IMG/VR virus record: IMGVR_UViG_3300010233_000051
Location: 783-45,342 of that record
DNA length: 44,560 nt
From: a virus
Reading direction: 5' to 3' (one strand)
Part shown: positions 38,048 to 44,560 of the stretch, piece by piece
How the letters are laid out: the number at the start of each line of letters is the position of its first letter
Position numbering within the stretch: the stretch's first letter is position 1
The notes under the pieces: generated by a model
The model's database searches: none
Seen by the model: only the letters and a program-made list of their open reading frames with translations
What the model was told of the DNA's origin: nothing
Position numbers and translations under genes: made by a program

Positions 38048-38096
38048 AGATTTCCTTACCTTAAATGTTTAGCCTTTTTAAGGTTTAATCATTAAC

Positions 38097-38129
38097 AAAG
38101 CTCTTGTTTCTACAGGAGCTTTTCATTTT
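38097..38129 (+). terminator. Intrinsic terminator
   Basis: AAAGCTC (38097) pairs with GAGCTTT (38116-38122), with inner TTGT/ACAG pairing, followed by a T-rich tail. A second hairpin CCTTAAA/TTTAAGG lies just upstream. Confidence 0.7.
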
Positions 38130-38155
38130 AAAACTAATAAAAAATAAATAATAAA

Positions 38156-38515
38156 TTGAGTAAACGTAATACAACAAGAACACATATAACAGAAGGCGAA
38201 AGTAATGCAATGTGGAATTCACTCATGTACCATTGGAGTAAGAATGGTTTTGAATATGATTCTCTAACTGCTTTAGAAAAGAGAGTAATGAGTAAGGATC
38301 GTTTTGAGCATTTGGTAGGAATGCTTCAATCTGGTGAGAGAAAGCCCCATTCTAGGCTTTATGTGATCGCTAAAGAGGTTAAAAAAGAAACTCCAGTACA
38401 GCAGTTACTTCCGTGGGAAGAGCCCCAGAAAACGACTCCTACAGAGAAAGTAACAGTAATAACACCTGACGATAAACAAGCTCTTCTAAGAAAGCTTGTA
38501 GATTTATTATCATAA
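38156..38515 (+). CDS. Phage protein, TTG start
   Basis: This 119-aa protein (MSKRNTTRTHITEGESNAMW...) has a helical N-terminal domain, a Pro-rich linker (TPVQQLLPWEEPQKTTPTEK), and a short C-terminal helix. Possibly an adaptor. Unknown. Confidence 0.65.
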   Translation: MSKRNTTRTHITEGESNAMWNSLMYHWSKNGFEYDSLTALEKRVMSKDRFEHLVGMLQSGERKPHSRLYVIAKEVKKETPVQQLLPWEEPQKTTPTEKVTVITPDDKQALLRKLVDLLS

Positions 38516-38567
38516 TTTTCCATTGATTTCGGTTGATTTTTCATTTTTTGGTCAACTGTTTTTTTGT

Positions 38568-38596
38568 AGAGTCTGCTATTCCTAGTAGACTTTTTT
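38568..38596 (+). terminator. Intrinsic terminator
   Basis: GTCTGCTA-TTCC-TAGTAGAC (38571-38590, 7 of 8 paired) is followed by six T. Confidence 0.8.
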
Positions 38597-38618
38597 CATT
38601 TTAAAACAACTCAATAAT

Positions 38619-38756
38619 ATGTTAACAATCAAGAAAAAGAAAGACAAACCCCCTTCTTCTGGAAAGAAGAAAAGTCAAAAACAAATTGATGAACAAGTAA
38701 AAGCTCGAGCAGTTCAATCAATGAATCTTAAAGACGTAAAAGAACAACGATCATAA
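38619..38756 (+). CDS. 45-aa basic protein
   Basis: MLTIKKKKDKPPSSGKKKSQ is highly basic; SSGKK is encoded by a right-type dispersed site (38654). Leader TTTTAAAACAACTCAATA precedes the start. Possibly DNA-binding. Confidence 0.5.
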   Translation: MLTIKKKKDKPPSSGKKKSQKQIDEQVKARAVQSMNLKDVKEQRS

Positions 38757-38775
38757 TCACTTAAAACATATTACA

Positions 38776-39201
38776 TTGGGTTGTCATACATGGGCATATT
38801 TACCTAAAATAAAAGGTAAAGAGAACATTATAAAATATTGGAAGGATCAACAAGAGTGGTATTACTGGGAAGATGAACATGACTTTATCGAATGGGGTAA
38901 TACTAAAGATTATCTCTTTGATGTCTATAATTCTTGGCATTTTCTTTTATTACAACCCAATAATGAGTGGTGGTTATATGAATCTGTTTCAGAAATTAGT
39001 GATGAGCCAAGAATTGGAGGTTATCCTGATAAAGTAATTCACTCTGAAAAAGAAATGCTTGAGTTTATGGGTACTGGATTTACTAATGAAGAAGGAAAAC
39101 ATTTTGATTTCTATTACGATGCAGATCGTTATGATATCTTTATGAAAGGAATACAAACATTTTTTCAAAAACATCCTGATGGGATAATAACTTTTGGTTG
39201 A
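38776..39201 (+). CDS. Phage protein rich in W/Y
   Basis: This 141-aa protein (MGCHTWAYLPKIKG...) has many aromatic residues and an acidic C-terminal half (GGYPDKVIHSEKEMLEF). The MG-C-H-T-W start is a common phage form. TTG start. Unknown. Confidence 0.7.
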   Translation: MGCHTWAYLPKIKGKENIIKYWKDQQEWYYWEDEHDFIEWGNTKDYLFDVYNSWHFLLLQPNNEWWLYESVSEISDEPRIGGYPDKVIHSEKEMLEFMGTGFTNEEGKHFDFYYDADRYDIFMKGIQTFFQKHPDGIITFG

Positions 39202-39202
39202 T

Positions 39203-39433
39203 ATGGATATATGGAAGGAGTTGGATTCTATCCAGAAAGAGGGTTGTATAGTAAGATTATGTTGGAATGAGTACGTGGCTTTTAATCTTCCTATTATAGA
39301 TAAAAATCGTGTACCACATGCGTGTTTTACTTCACATGACCCTAAACAAGATTTTTTAAAAACAATTTATCACGCAATACTTAAATTTGACACAGACTCA
39401 GCTAGAAATAGTAAACAAACTAGTAGCAAATAA
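39203..39433 (+). CDS. Small phage protein
   Basis: This 76-aa protein starts at ATG 39203 (MDIWKELDSIQKEGCIVRLC) and overlaps the next gene by 47 bases. A left-type dispersed site lies at 39229. Unknown. Confidence 0.6.
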   Translation: MDIWKELDSIQKEGCIVRLCWNEYVAFNLPIIDKNRVPHACFTSHDPKQDFLKTIYHAILKFDTDSARNSKQTSSK

Positions 39434-39692
39434 TCCTATTCAGTATAATCTTTTGAAAGCTTGTGAAGAACTCACAGAGTTAACTGAAGTTTTACTAAAG
39501 AAAGTTAATAAGAAAGGAGGTATTAAAGAGCCACCTAATTCTGCTATAATTGAAGAAATTGGAGATTCTTATATAAGACTCGCCGCCCTATCAATTATAT
39601 TTGGAGAAGAAGCTGTAGAAGCACGAATTAACTACAAACTTGGTAACTTTGAAAAGTATATGAAAGAAGGTAAGTATCGAGGAACCATATGA
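39387..39692 (+). CDS. MazG-like nucleotide pyrophosphohydrolase
   Basis: This 101-aa protein has EELTELTEVLLK and IIEEIGDSYIRLAAL, the ExxE...ExxD metal-binding set of all-alpha NTP pyrophosphohydrolases (MazG/dUTPase-2 type). It probably hydrolyses dNTPs or regulatory nucleotides. TTG start; ATGA overlap with the primase. Confidence 0.75.
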   Translation: MTQTQLEIVNKLVANNPIQYNLLKACEELTELTEVLLKKVNKKGGIKEPPNSAIIEEIGDSYIRLAALSIIFGEEAVEARINYKLGNFEKYMKEGKYRGTI

Positions 39693-40765
39693 CCGATGTA
39701 GAAACATATATTAAAAAAGCAGGTATGGCAAAAAATGCGTTTGATTTCAGTAAAATACAAACTAAAAGTCTTACACCAGAATGGATTCTAGAAAGAGTCA
39801 CTGATAGCGAAATAATCTACCATTTTGTAGGACCTTTTAAGTTAAATAAACAATGTAAATCGCCATTTCGTAAAGATAATACGCCGAGCTGTACTTTTTT
39901 TGTGGGTAATTCGGGAGAAATTGTTATGTTCGATTTTCGCGACAAAATAGCACTCAACTGTTTTCGTATAGTTGAAAGAATTCATAACTGTAATTTTAAT
40001 AAAGCACTTACAATCATTGCAGAAACTTTTGGCCTCATTGATACTAAGACTTCAATTGCTTCTCCTACACTTTGTCTTGAAGCTAGAGAGCTTGATAGAA
40101 CTATTAAGAAAGATGTACTTATTCAGTTCACTAAAAGTGAATGGAAGCCGTTTCTTGGTTCTCCATTCTCTTATTGGGTTGATTATGATTATTCTAAGAA
40201 GGAACTCATAGATAATAACATCTTTAATGTGGATAGGCTCTTTCTTAATAAGAGAGAGATCTATAATAAATCAGGGGAGCCGCGATTTGCTTATGTTGAA
40301 AGTGAACCAGGGGGCGCCGATTTAGTAAAGATTTATATGCCTCTTGCTAAAGGTGGAATGAAGTGGTTATCTACATTTCCCCTTGATCGTCCTTTTGGAA
40401 TTCACCTTCTTCCTGGAAAGAGTGATGTCTTAATCATTACTAAATCAAAGAAGGATATGGTACTCTTTAAAAGAGTATTCACTGATGTGATTGGGCTTCA
40501 GAATGAGAGTTTAGGGGCTCTTAATATGGATACTATTAAGTATCTAAAGAGTAAGTATAAAAGTATAGTTCTTTGTCTAGGATGTGACCCTCATGGTCAT
40601 GGAATTACACTTCAACTTCAAAAGAGAATTGGTAATCAAGCCACCTTTTGGGAGACACCCCTACAAGATTATCAACGCTTTCAAGTTGAAGATCTCTCAG
40701 ATTATACTAAACAATATTCATGGTCAATGACTATGGAACTTCTTCAAAAAGATAAAATGATATAA
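39689..40765 (+). CDS. DnaG-like primase (degenerate Toprim)
   Basis: This 358-aa protein's N-terminal region SPFRKDNTPSCTFF...IVMFDF is the CHC2-like primase fold, but the zinc cysteines are missing. The Toprim part has VLIITKSKKD where others have E-G or T-K-S, and LCLGCDPHG for the usual D-x-D, so the first Asp is Gly. A TKS form is common in phage primases, so activity cannot be excluded. It would make primers for the nearby polymerase. Confidence 0.7.
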   Translation: MTDVETYIKKAGMAKNAFDFSKIQTKSLTPEWILERVTDSEIIYHFVGPFKLNKQCKSPFRKDNTPSCTFFVGNSGEIVMFDFRDKIALNCFRIVERIHNCNFNKALTIIAETFGLIDTKTSIASPTLCLEARELDRTIKKDVLIQFTKSEWKPFLGSPFSYWVDYDYSKKELIDNNIFNVDRLFLNKREIYNKSGEPRFAYVESEPGGADLVKIYMPLAKGGMKWLSTFPLDRPFGIHLLPGKSDVLIITKSKKDMVLFKRVFTDVIGLQNESLGALNMDTIKYLKSKYKSIVLCLGCDPHGHGITLQLQKRIGNQATFWETPLQDYQRFQVEDLSDYTKQYSWSMTMELLQKDKMI

Positions 40766-40766
40766 T

Positions 40767-40973
40767 ATGAAAAATCATGAATTAATAACTCTTTTAGAAC
40801 AGTATGATCCACAAGCAGATGTGGTAATCTATGTTAATGTTTCTGAAGATGGTGGCGAAGCAAGTAATGTTTCTCTATCTGATTTTGAAACTCAACCTTA
40901 TATGAAAGGAATGGAATTTGAAGAAATTAATCCACATCTCACACAACCTTTTATTATAATAACATCAAACTAA
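40767..40973 (+). CDS. Small acidic protein
   Basis: This 68-aa protein begins ELITLLEQYDPQADVVIYVN, a small phage form (ELI-x-x-L-x-x-x-(D/N)PxAxV) often beside replication genes. Unknown function. Confidence 0.65.
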   Translation: MKNHELITLLEQYDPQADVVIYVNVSEDGGEASNVSLSDFETQPYMKGMEFEEINPHLTQPFIIITSN

Positions 40974-40979
40974 AATAAA

Positions 40980-41011
40980 TTTGGTAATGTCAATAAAATA
41001 GCTTATATTTT
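40980..41011 (+). promoter_or_regulatory. Bacteroidota-type promoter for endonuclease VII-like gene
   Basis: TTTG (40980-40983), 20 bases, TATATTTT (41004-41011). About 85% identical to the promoter at 28835, including the spacer end AAAATAGCT. Confidence 0.75.
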
Positions 41012-41016
41012 TATTA

Positions 41017-41112
41017 GCTATTACTTCTCGGACTAACTACATTATAAACTTATTTAGTCCCTACTTCAGATATTTACCCGTCCGGTAAGTAATAGCCTCT
41101 GATTTAGGGGCT
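41017..41112 (+). ncRNA. Pseudoknotted leader of the endonuclease VII-like gene
   Basis: P1 GCTATTACTT (41017-41026) pairs with AAGTAATAGC (41087-41096). CGGAC/GTCCG can extend it. AGTCCCTA in the loop (41056-41063) pairs with TAGGGGCT (41105-41112), forming a pseudoknot. Compared with the leader at 28871, both helices are kept while the sequence differs, and ATTATAAACTTATT is shared. Confidence 0.65.
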
Positions 41113-41123
41113 TTTTTATTTAT

Positions 41124-41627
41124 ATGCCTAGTAGAATAGTAGAAGTAATTGATGGTAAGAAAACATGTTCAGTTTGTAAGAAAAACTTATTAATTATATG
41201 TTTTCATAATTTAGCTAGTACAAAATGTGGTTTAGCTAGTTGTTGTAAGGAATGTAGTAAGGCAGCAAAAGCCCAATCAAAAAATAAAGCTAGTAAAGAA
41301 CATACTGCTTTAGTAAATTTAAAGCAACAGATTAGACGACGTTATGGATTAACATTAGAACAATATTATCAAATGATTAAAGACCAAGATAATAAATGTG
41401 CTATTTGTGGAAATCCTGAAACAGCTGTAGACCCTAGAACAAATAAAGTTCGAGCGCTATCTGTAGACCACTGCCATAAAACAGGAAAAGTTCGTAAATT
41501 ATTATGTAGTGCGTGTAATAATGGACTTGGGTGTTTTCGAGATAATCCTAAATTAACAATTAAAGCAACTAATTATTTAATCAACTATAATGAAACAGAA
41601 ACAAGCACTAACACAACGCGAGATTAA
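41124..41627 (+). CDS. Endonuclease VII-like HNH protein
   Basis: This 167-aa protein has an N-terminal zinc ribbon (CSVCKK...CCKECSK). The endonuclease VII motif follows: CAICGNPE...LSVDHCHKTGKVRKLLCSAC then NNGLGCFRDNP. Endonuclease VII enzymes resolve branched DNA, but free-standing homing endonucleases share the fold. The private promoter and leader, shared with the GIY-YIG gene, favour a mobile role. Confidence 0.8.
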   Translation: MPSRIVEVIDGKKTCSVCKKNLLIICFHNLASTKCGLASCCKECSKAAKAQSKNKASKEHTALVNLKQQIRRRYGLTLEQYYQMIKDQDNKCAICGNPETAVDPRTNKVRALSVDHCHKTGKVRKLLCSACNNGLGCFRDNPKLTIKATNYLINYNETETSTNTTRD

Positions 41628-42087
41628 TGAATCTCAACTTACCGAGATCCTGCTAGGTATCAAGGGCGCAAAATTTATGACTGTGACTACAAACACAGAA
41701 CCTTCAATGAGAAAAACTAATAATCCTTTTTCTGGACAGGATGTTAGAAAGATCTCTACGAATAATATTACAGTTAACTTTGATTATGGTAAATCTCTCC
41801 AGAAGAAGGGGGGAACACCATCAGACAAAGGAAGAACATGGGGTAGTCGTGTAGGTAAAACTTCATTCATTCAACATAAAGGTGGTCTTTATGTACAAGC
41901 AAAACTCAACGCTAAACCACAAAAAGTAGTCTATACTTTAGATGGTACAGAGATGACCCCAGAACAACTTACCGCATTGCAACCTTTTCTCTCACATCGC
42001 GCAGCACAATTGGTTCCAATTATAGATGTTGGGGTTCAGAATATTAAAGAACTAAAGATCGACAAACAGCACTTCATAGTAAAGTAA
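41590..42087 (+). CDS. Phage protein, unknown
   Basis: This 165-aa protein starts inside the end of the endonuclease gene. It contains NPFSGQD (right-type site at 41725) and SLQKKGG (left-type site at 41800). Its first residues may derive from the endonuclease insertion. Strand-rich C-terminus. Unknown. Confidence 0.65.
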   Translation: MKQKQALTQREINESQLTEILLGIKGAKFMTVTTNTEPSMRKTNNPFSGQDVRKISTNNITVNFDYGKSLQKKGGTPSDKGRTWGSRVGKTSFIQHKGGLYVQAKLNAKPQKVVYTLDGTEMTPEQLTALQPFLSHRAAQLVPIIDVGVQNIKELKIDKQHFIVK

Positions 42088-42119
42088 ACAACATTTCTTA
42101 ACAAACCAAACTACTACTT

Positions 42120-42776
42120 ATGCCAAAATTACGTATTGGTTGCCCAGCATATAAAACTGATACTTCTATCGGCGTTGGGGTAACGCACCTAGAATTCATA
42201 TCTCAATATGGAATTCCACGAATAATACTTCCTGAAGAAGAGAACGTAGATATAGACGCTTTATATCTTCCTGGTGGCCTTGATGTAAATCCATCTTCTT
42301 ACGGAGAAGTTCCTGGTTTTAAGACTTCTAACACAGATGTCTTTAAACAATTCTTCTTTGATAAGAGGTTACAATCTTATGTAGACAGACGTATACCTAT
42401 AATCGGGGTCTGTTTGGGGATGCAGCAGCTTGCTGTGATGTTCGGATATAAACTAATGCAGAATTTGAAGTGGCATCCGCAATCAAACGATCGCTGGTTA
42501 TCTGGGCATTCTATTCAAATAGTAGGGCGGGAACTTCCTAATACTAAAGAAGGAGAAGCTAAGAAACTCAAAGTAAACTCTCATCATCATCAGGGAGTTA
42601 TCTTTGATCCTGAAAATCCACACCTGGAAATGCTTGCGTATTTTGATGATGTGGATGGTCGCATTATTGAAGCATTTCGTCATCGTACTCTTCCTATTCT
42701 AGGGCTGGCCTTTCATCCGGAAGAATGGTACGATACCTATTCAGACGCACTAATCAAAGAATTACTTGGCTTATGA
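42120..42776 (+). CDS. Class I glutamine amidotransferase-like (peptidase C26)
   Basis: This 218-aa protein has nucleophile elbow GVCLGMQQL (C98), LYLPGGLDVNP before it and H199-P-E201 near the end. This is the complete Cys-His-Glu triad of gamma-glutamyl hydrolase/PuuD-like class I amidotransferases. VNSHHHQGV is also typical. Such enzymes cut gamma-glutamyl bonds or supply ammonia. A COOH-NH2 ligase-like gene at 21286 could be a partner. ATGA overlap with the UDG-like gene. Confidence 0.82.
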   Translation: MPKLRIGCPAYKTDTSIGVGVTHLEFISQYGIPRIILPEEENVDIDALYLPGGLDVNPSSYGEVPGFKTSNTDVFKQFFFDKRLQSYVDRRIPIIGVCLGMQQLAVMFGYKLMQNLKWHPQSNDRWLSGHSIQIVGRELPNTKEGEAKKLKVNSHHHQGVIFDPENPHLEMLAYFDDVDGRIIEAFRHRTLPILGLAFHPEEWYDTYSDALIKELLGL

Positions 42777-43489
42777 GTTTCTACAAAAAATATGTTGGGG
42801 AGGGTTGGAGTAAAGTACTTCAACCCTTCTTTGATTCAGAGGAATATAAAATTATTGGAGAAGCCTTAATTCCTATCCAGAAGAAGGTGACTCCAGAGTT
42901 ATCTCAAATCTATCGCTGTTTCTTAGAATGTCCTTGGGAAAGATTACATACAGTAATTCTTAATTTGGGCCCCTATTCTCAACTTACAAAAGACGGAATT
43001 AGAGTAGCTGATGGATTGGCTTTTTCTGCAAGAAACTCAGAACTAGCTCCCGTTCAGTTAGAGACGGTTCATCAAGTTCTAGACGAAACAGTTTATGCTG
43101 GACATTATACGCCAGTACCACATTGGAATTATGAACAATCATTAGCAGGCTATGATCTTAAATCATGGGCAAATCAAGGCATTCTTCTTTTAAACTGTAG
43201 TCTTACTACTTTAATAGGGAAAGAACACGAACATTTAGATCTTTGGCATCCCTTTATAGAATATATATTATCTATGATTAATTCACAAAAAGATAGTATA
43301 GGTTTTATTATAATAGGTTCTCCTAAGATTGATATTAATAAGCTTTTAACTAACAATACTTTTTATAAATGTACTTGCGAACCTATTATGGCAGCTAAAT
43401 ACATGAATAGACAATGGTTTCATAGAGATTGTTTTAAATCTATTCATGACTTTCACCGAAAAACTAATAATATTGAAATTAAATGGTAA
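42773..43489 (+). CDS. Uracil-DNA glycosylase-like protein, catalytic residues lost
   Basis: This 238-aa protein shows family-1 UDG landmarks: VILNLGPYS (61-69) in place of VILGQDPYH, ADGLAFSA for HGLCFSV, GILLLNCSLTT for GVLLLN-x-x-LT. The water-activating Asp of GQDPYH is Gly66 and the His is Ser69. The HPSPLS loop is IGSPKID. It should bind but not cleave uracil, or be a scaffold. The ATG overlaps the previous stop; an upstream start is not needed. Confidence 0.75.
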   Translation: MSFYKKYVGEGWSKVLQPFFDSEEYKIIGEALIPIQKKVTPELSQIYRCFLECPWERLHTVILNLGPYSQLTKDGIRVADGLAFSARNSELAPVQLETVHQVLDETVYAGHYTPVPHWNYEQSLAGYDLKSWANQGILLLNCSLTTLIGKEHEHLDLWHPFIEYILSMINSQKDSIGFIIIGSPKIDINKLLTNNTFYKCTCEPIMAAKYMNRQWFHRDCFKSIHDFHRKTNNIEIKW

Positions 43490-43746
43490 CATTATATAAA
43501 GGAATTCGTACTACAACTGAAGTTTTAGTAGATATTAATAATGCTTTAAAAAAGACAGCTCGTGTACAGTTACTCGTTAAATTTTCTTCTAAACCGGATT
43601 GGGAAAATTATGATTTATGGATGTTACCGGGATGGACACAGGGTGATCTTTATCGTCAGGCCTCAGCAAAACTTGATAAATTAAAACTAACAAAAATACT
43701 AGGAGTCTTTGAAGAAGCACGTTTCGGAAAAGTAACTCAACTTTAA
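43483..43746 (+). CDS. Small phage protein
   Basis: This 87-aa protein (MVTLYKGIRTTTEVLVDINN...) overlaps the UDG-like gene by 7 bases. Strand-rich with basic C-terminal helix. Unknown. Confidence 0.65.
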   Translation: MVTLYKGIRTTTEVLVDINNALKKTARVQLLVKFSSKPDWENYDLWMLPGWTQGDLYRQASAKLDKLKLTKILGVFEEARFGKVTQL

Positions 43747-43747
43747 T

Positions 43748-44560
43748 ATGAATTCTACACACGCAAAAGAAGGACAACGTGTTCTTTTTAAAGGGGACAT
43801 TTCAAAATATGGTAGTGCTTATCAGATTATTTGTGATAAGAAGATTTCAGGACTTTTAGCTAACTCTCAAGAGAAAGCTAAATATTATTGTGGCTCCCCA
43901 GATTACGCTTTAGTAATCTATACAAAGGTGGCGCCTTTTTTAAAAATAAAAACCCAACTCATTAAATGGGAAGATATAGATGAGGTTCCAGATTCTTATC
44001 AAGAGTTTAATAATCTCTTTGAAAAAGAAATTTCTGGGAGAGTTGCTAAGTTTCAGTCACTTTATAAGACAGAATCTACGACTAGTTATAAAGATCACAC
44101 CTTCTTCTGGGAAGATAAAGGATATTTTTCTACAATTTATAACTATGCAGATAAAGGCGGAGAACTCATTTATCTTCAACAATGCTGTGCTTTTACTCGT
44201 ACTACTGTTCCTGTACAAATATGGATTCCTAAGATCTGGTTAAATCTTTATGAATACTCAGAAGCAGATATTCTTAAATGGTTTGCTTTTCTTAAAAATG
44301 CTATAGGATATGAGTGTGAATGGTTGAAAGACTGTGATCTTTCACAAGGATTTGTTTCTAAAGTAAATAATAAAACTGGTATTACAGAAGCGCCTAGTAC
44401 TGATCCTATGGGAATACTATCTGTTTATCAAAATGGACTTACTGGATTTAGCTCTGTTAAGTTTAAAGCTTCCACAGAATGTTATTTAACTTATCTGAAT
44501 TTCATCTGTCTTCGTTATCTTTATAATGATTCTTATTGGAATATTCCTGGCCTCGCTATG
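43748..44560 (+). CDS. Large phage protein, cut by window end
   Basis: It is open from ATG 43748 to the last base (271 codons, no stop), so partial. MNSTHAKEGQRVLFKGDISK, then aromatic-rich segments (EDKGYFSTIYNYADKGGELI; YLTYLNFICLRYLYNDSYW). A right-type dispersed site (CTTCTTCTGGGAAG, 44100) and GTGGCGCCTT (43927) lie inside. No domain recognised in this part. Confidence 0.7.
   Translation, partial: MNSTHAKEGQRVLFKGDISKYGSAYQIICDKKISGLLANSQEKAKYYCGSPDYALVIYTKVAPFLKIKTQLIKWEDIDEVPDSYQEFNNLFEKEISGRVAKFQSLYKTESTTSYKDHTFFWEDKGYFSTIYNYADKGGELIYLQQCCAFTRTTVPVQIWIPKIWLNLYEYSEADILKWFAFLKNAIGYECEWLKDCDLSQGFVSKVNNKTGITEAPSTDPMGILSVYQNGLTGFSSVKFKASTECYLTYLNFICLRYLYNDSYWNIPGLAM

Larger units (their letters stand above)
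188..44115. repeat. Dispersed near-palindromic site, ~45-50 copies
   Basis: The core is CTTTC-CA-GAAAG with GAGG on one side. By eye, CTTTCCAG occurs about 19 times and CTGGAAAG about 29 times; chance predicts about one in total. Examples of the left type are at 2178, 4552, 6674, 10282, 16996, 19228, 20854, 25232, 30537, 34485 and 37395. Examples of the right type are at 282, 4053, 5361, 8842, 11588, 13962, 20021, 26554, 30790, 35970 and 40416. Many lie in coding sequence in different frames, so protein sequence does not explain them. Many right-type sites follow stop codons at once. Confidence 0.75.

Noticed and set aside
39689-40765. Calling the primase inactive
   Set aside because: The TKS form replacing the Toprim Glu region is common in phage primases, so only the first Asp of the D-x-D is clearly altered; inactivity cannot be claimed.
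1-44560. Alternative genetic code with a reassigned stop
   Set aside because: Genes end with TAA, TAG and TGA (for example 19481, 30487, 42776) and key enzymes read through without internal stops.

Overview
The window looks like part of the genome of a large, lytic, tailed phage of a Bacteroidota host. Evidence: AT-rich DNA; tightly packed, nearly all rightward genes with 4-base overlaps; a phage replication set; and five promoters of the Bacteroidota type (TTTG, exactly 20 bases, then TAnnTTTG or a close variant). The gene set (family B polymerase, SF4 helicase, DnaG-like primase, SSB, Sak4-like ATPase, UDG-like protein) recalls crAss-like phages, but no capsid, terminase or tail gene is present, so this is an inference. 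TAA, TAG and TGA all end genes, so there is no stop recoding.

Layout. 0-7.2 kb: small unknown and membrane proteins, a probable PD-(D/E)XK nuclease, and hairpin-bracketed RNA elements. 7.2-10.3 kb: a Ro60-like (TROVE/DUF2828-type plus vWA) protein, a ~680-base non-coding array, then a coiled-coil protein. 10.4-24.4 kb: many small proteins, a metalloprotease-like gene with a convergent 47-aa gene, an HNH gene on the minus strand, an amidoligase-like gene, and several structured RNAs including a tRNA-like RNA with no anticodon arm. 24.46-24.83 kb: a tmRNA. 25-31 kb: BCS1-like AAA ATPase, HNH and GIY-YIG endonucleases, DUF3307 membrane protein. 31.6-44.5 kb: replication and nucleotide module (PolB, SF4 helicase, Sak4-like ATPase, SSB, MazG-like, primase, endonuclease VII-like, class I glutamine amidotransferase, UDG-like protein with lost catalytic residues).

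The main discovery is the array after the Ro60-like gene. It has seven consecutive modules. Each is closed by its own 7-8 bp stem of different sequence but full complementarity. Each has C(A/T)GCA(A) just inside the 5' strand and an A-rich AAAACA-type motif just inside the 3' strand. Neighbouring modules are separated by exactly four bases (GTTA, GATA or GAAA). Three modules hold tRNA-like domains. One is in normal order; two are circularly permuted, with the acceptor stem capped by a tetraloop (UUCG or AAUA) and the D arm at the 3' side. This is the arrangement expected of bacterial Y RNA-like molecules that partner Ro proteins, here apparently strung together in one transcript.

Two other layers of structure stand out. 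About 45-50 copies of a near-palindromic site (TCTTTCCAGAAAGAGG and its complement) are scattered through genes and gaps, and pairs of them bracket eight elements as long stems. The endonuclease-type genes carry their own host-type promoters; two of them share a covarying pseudoknotted leader.
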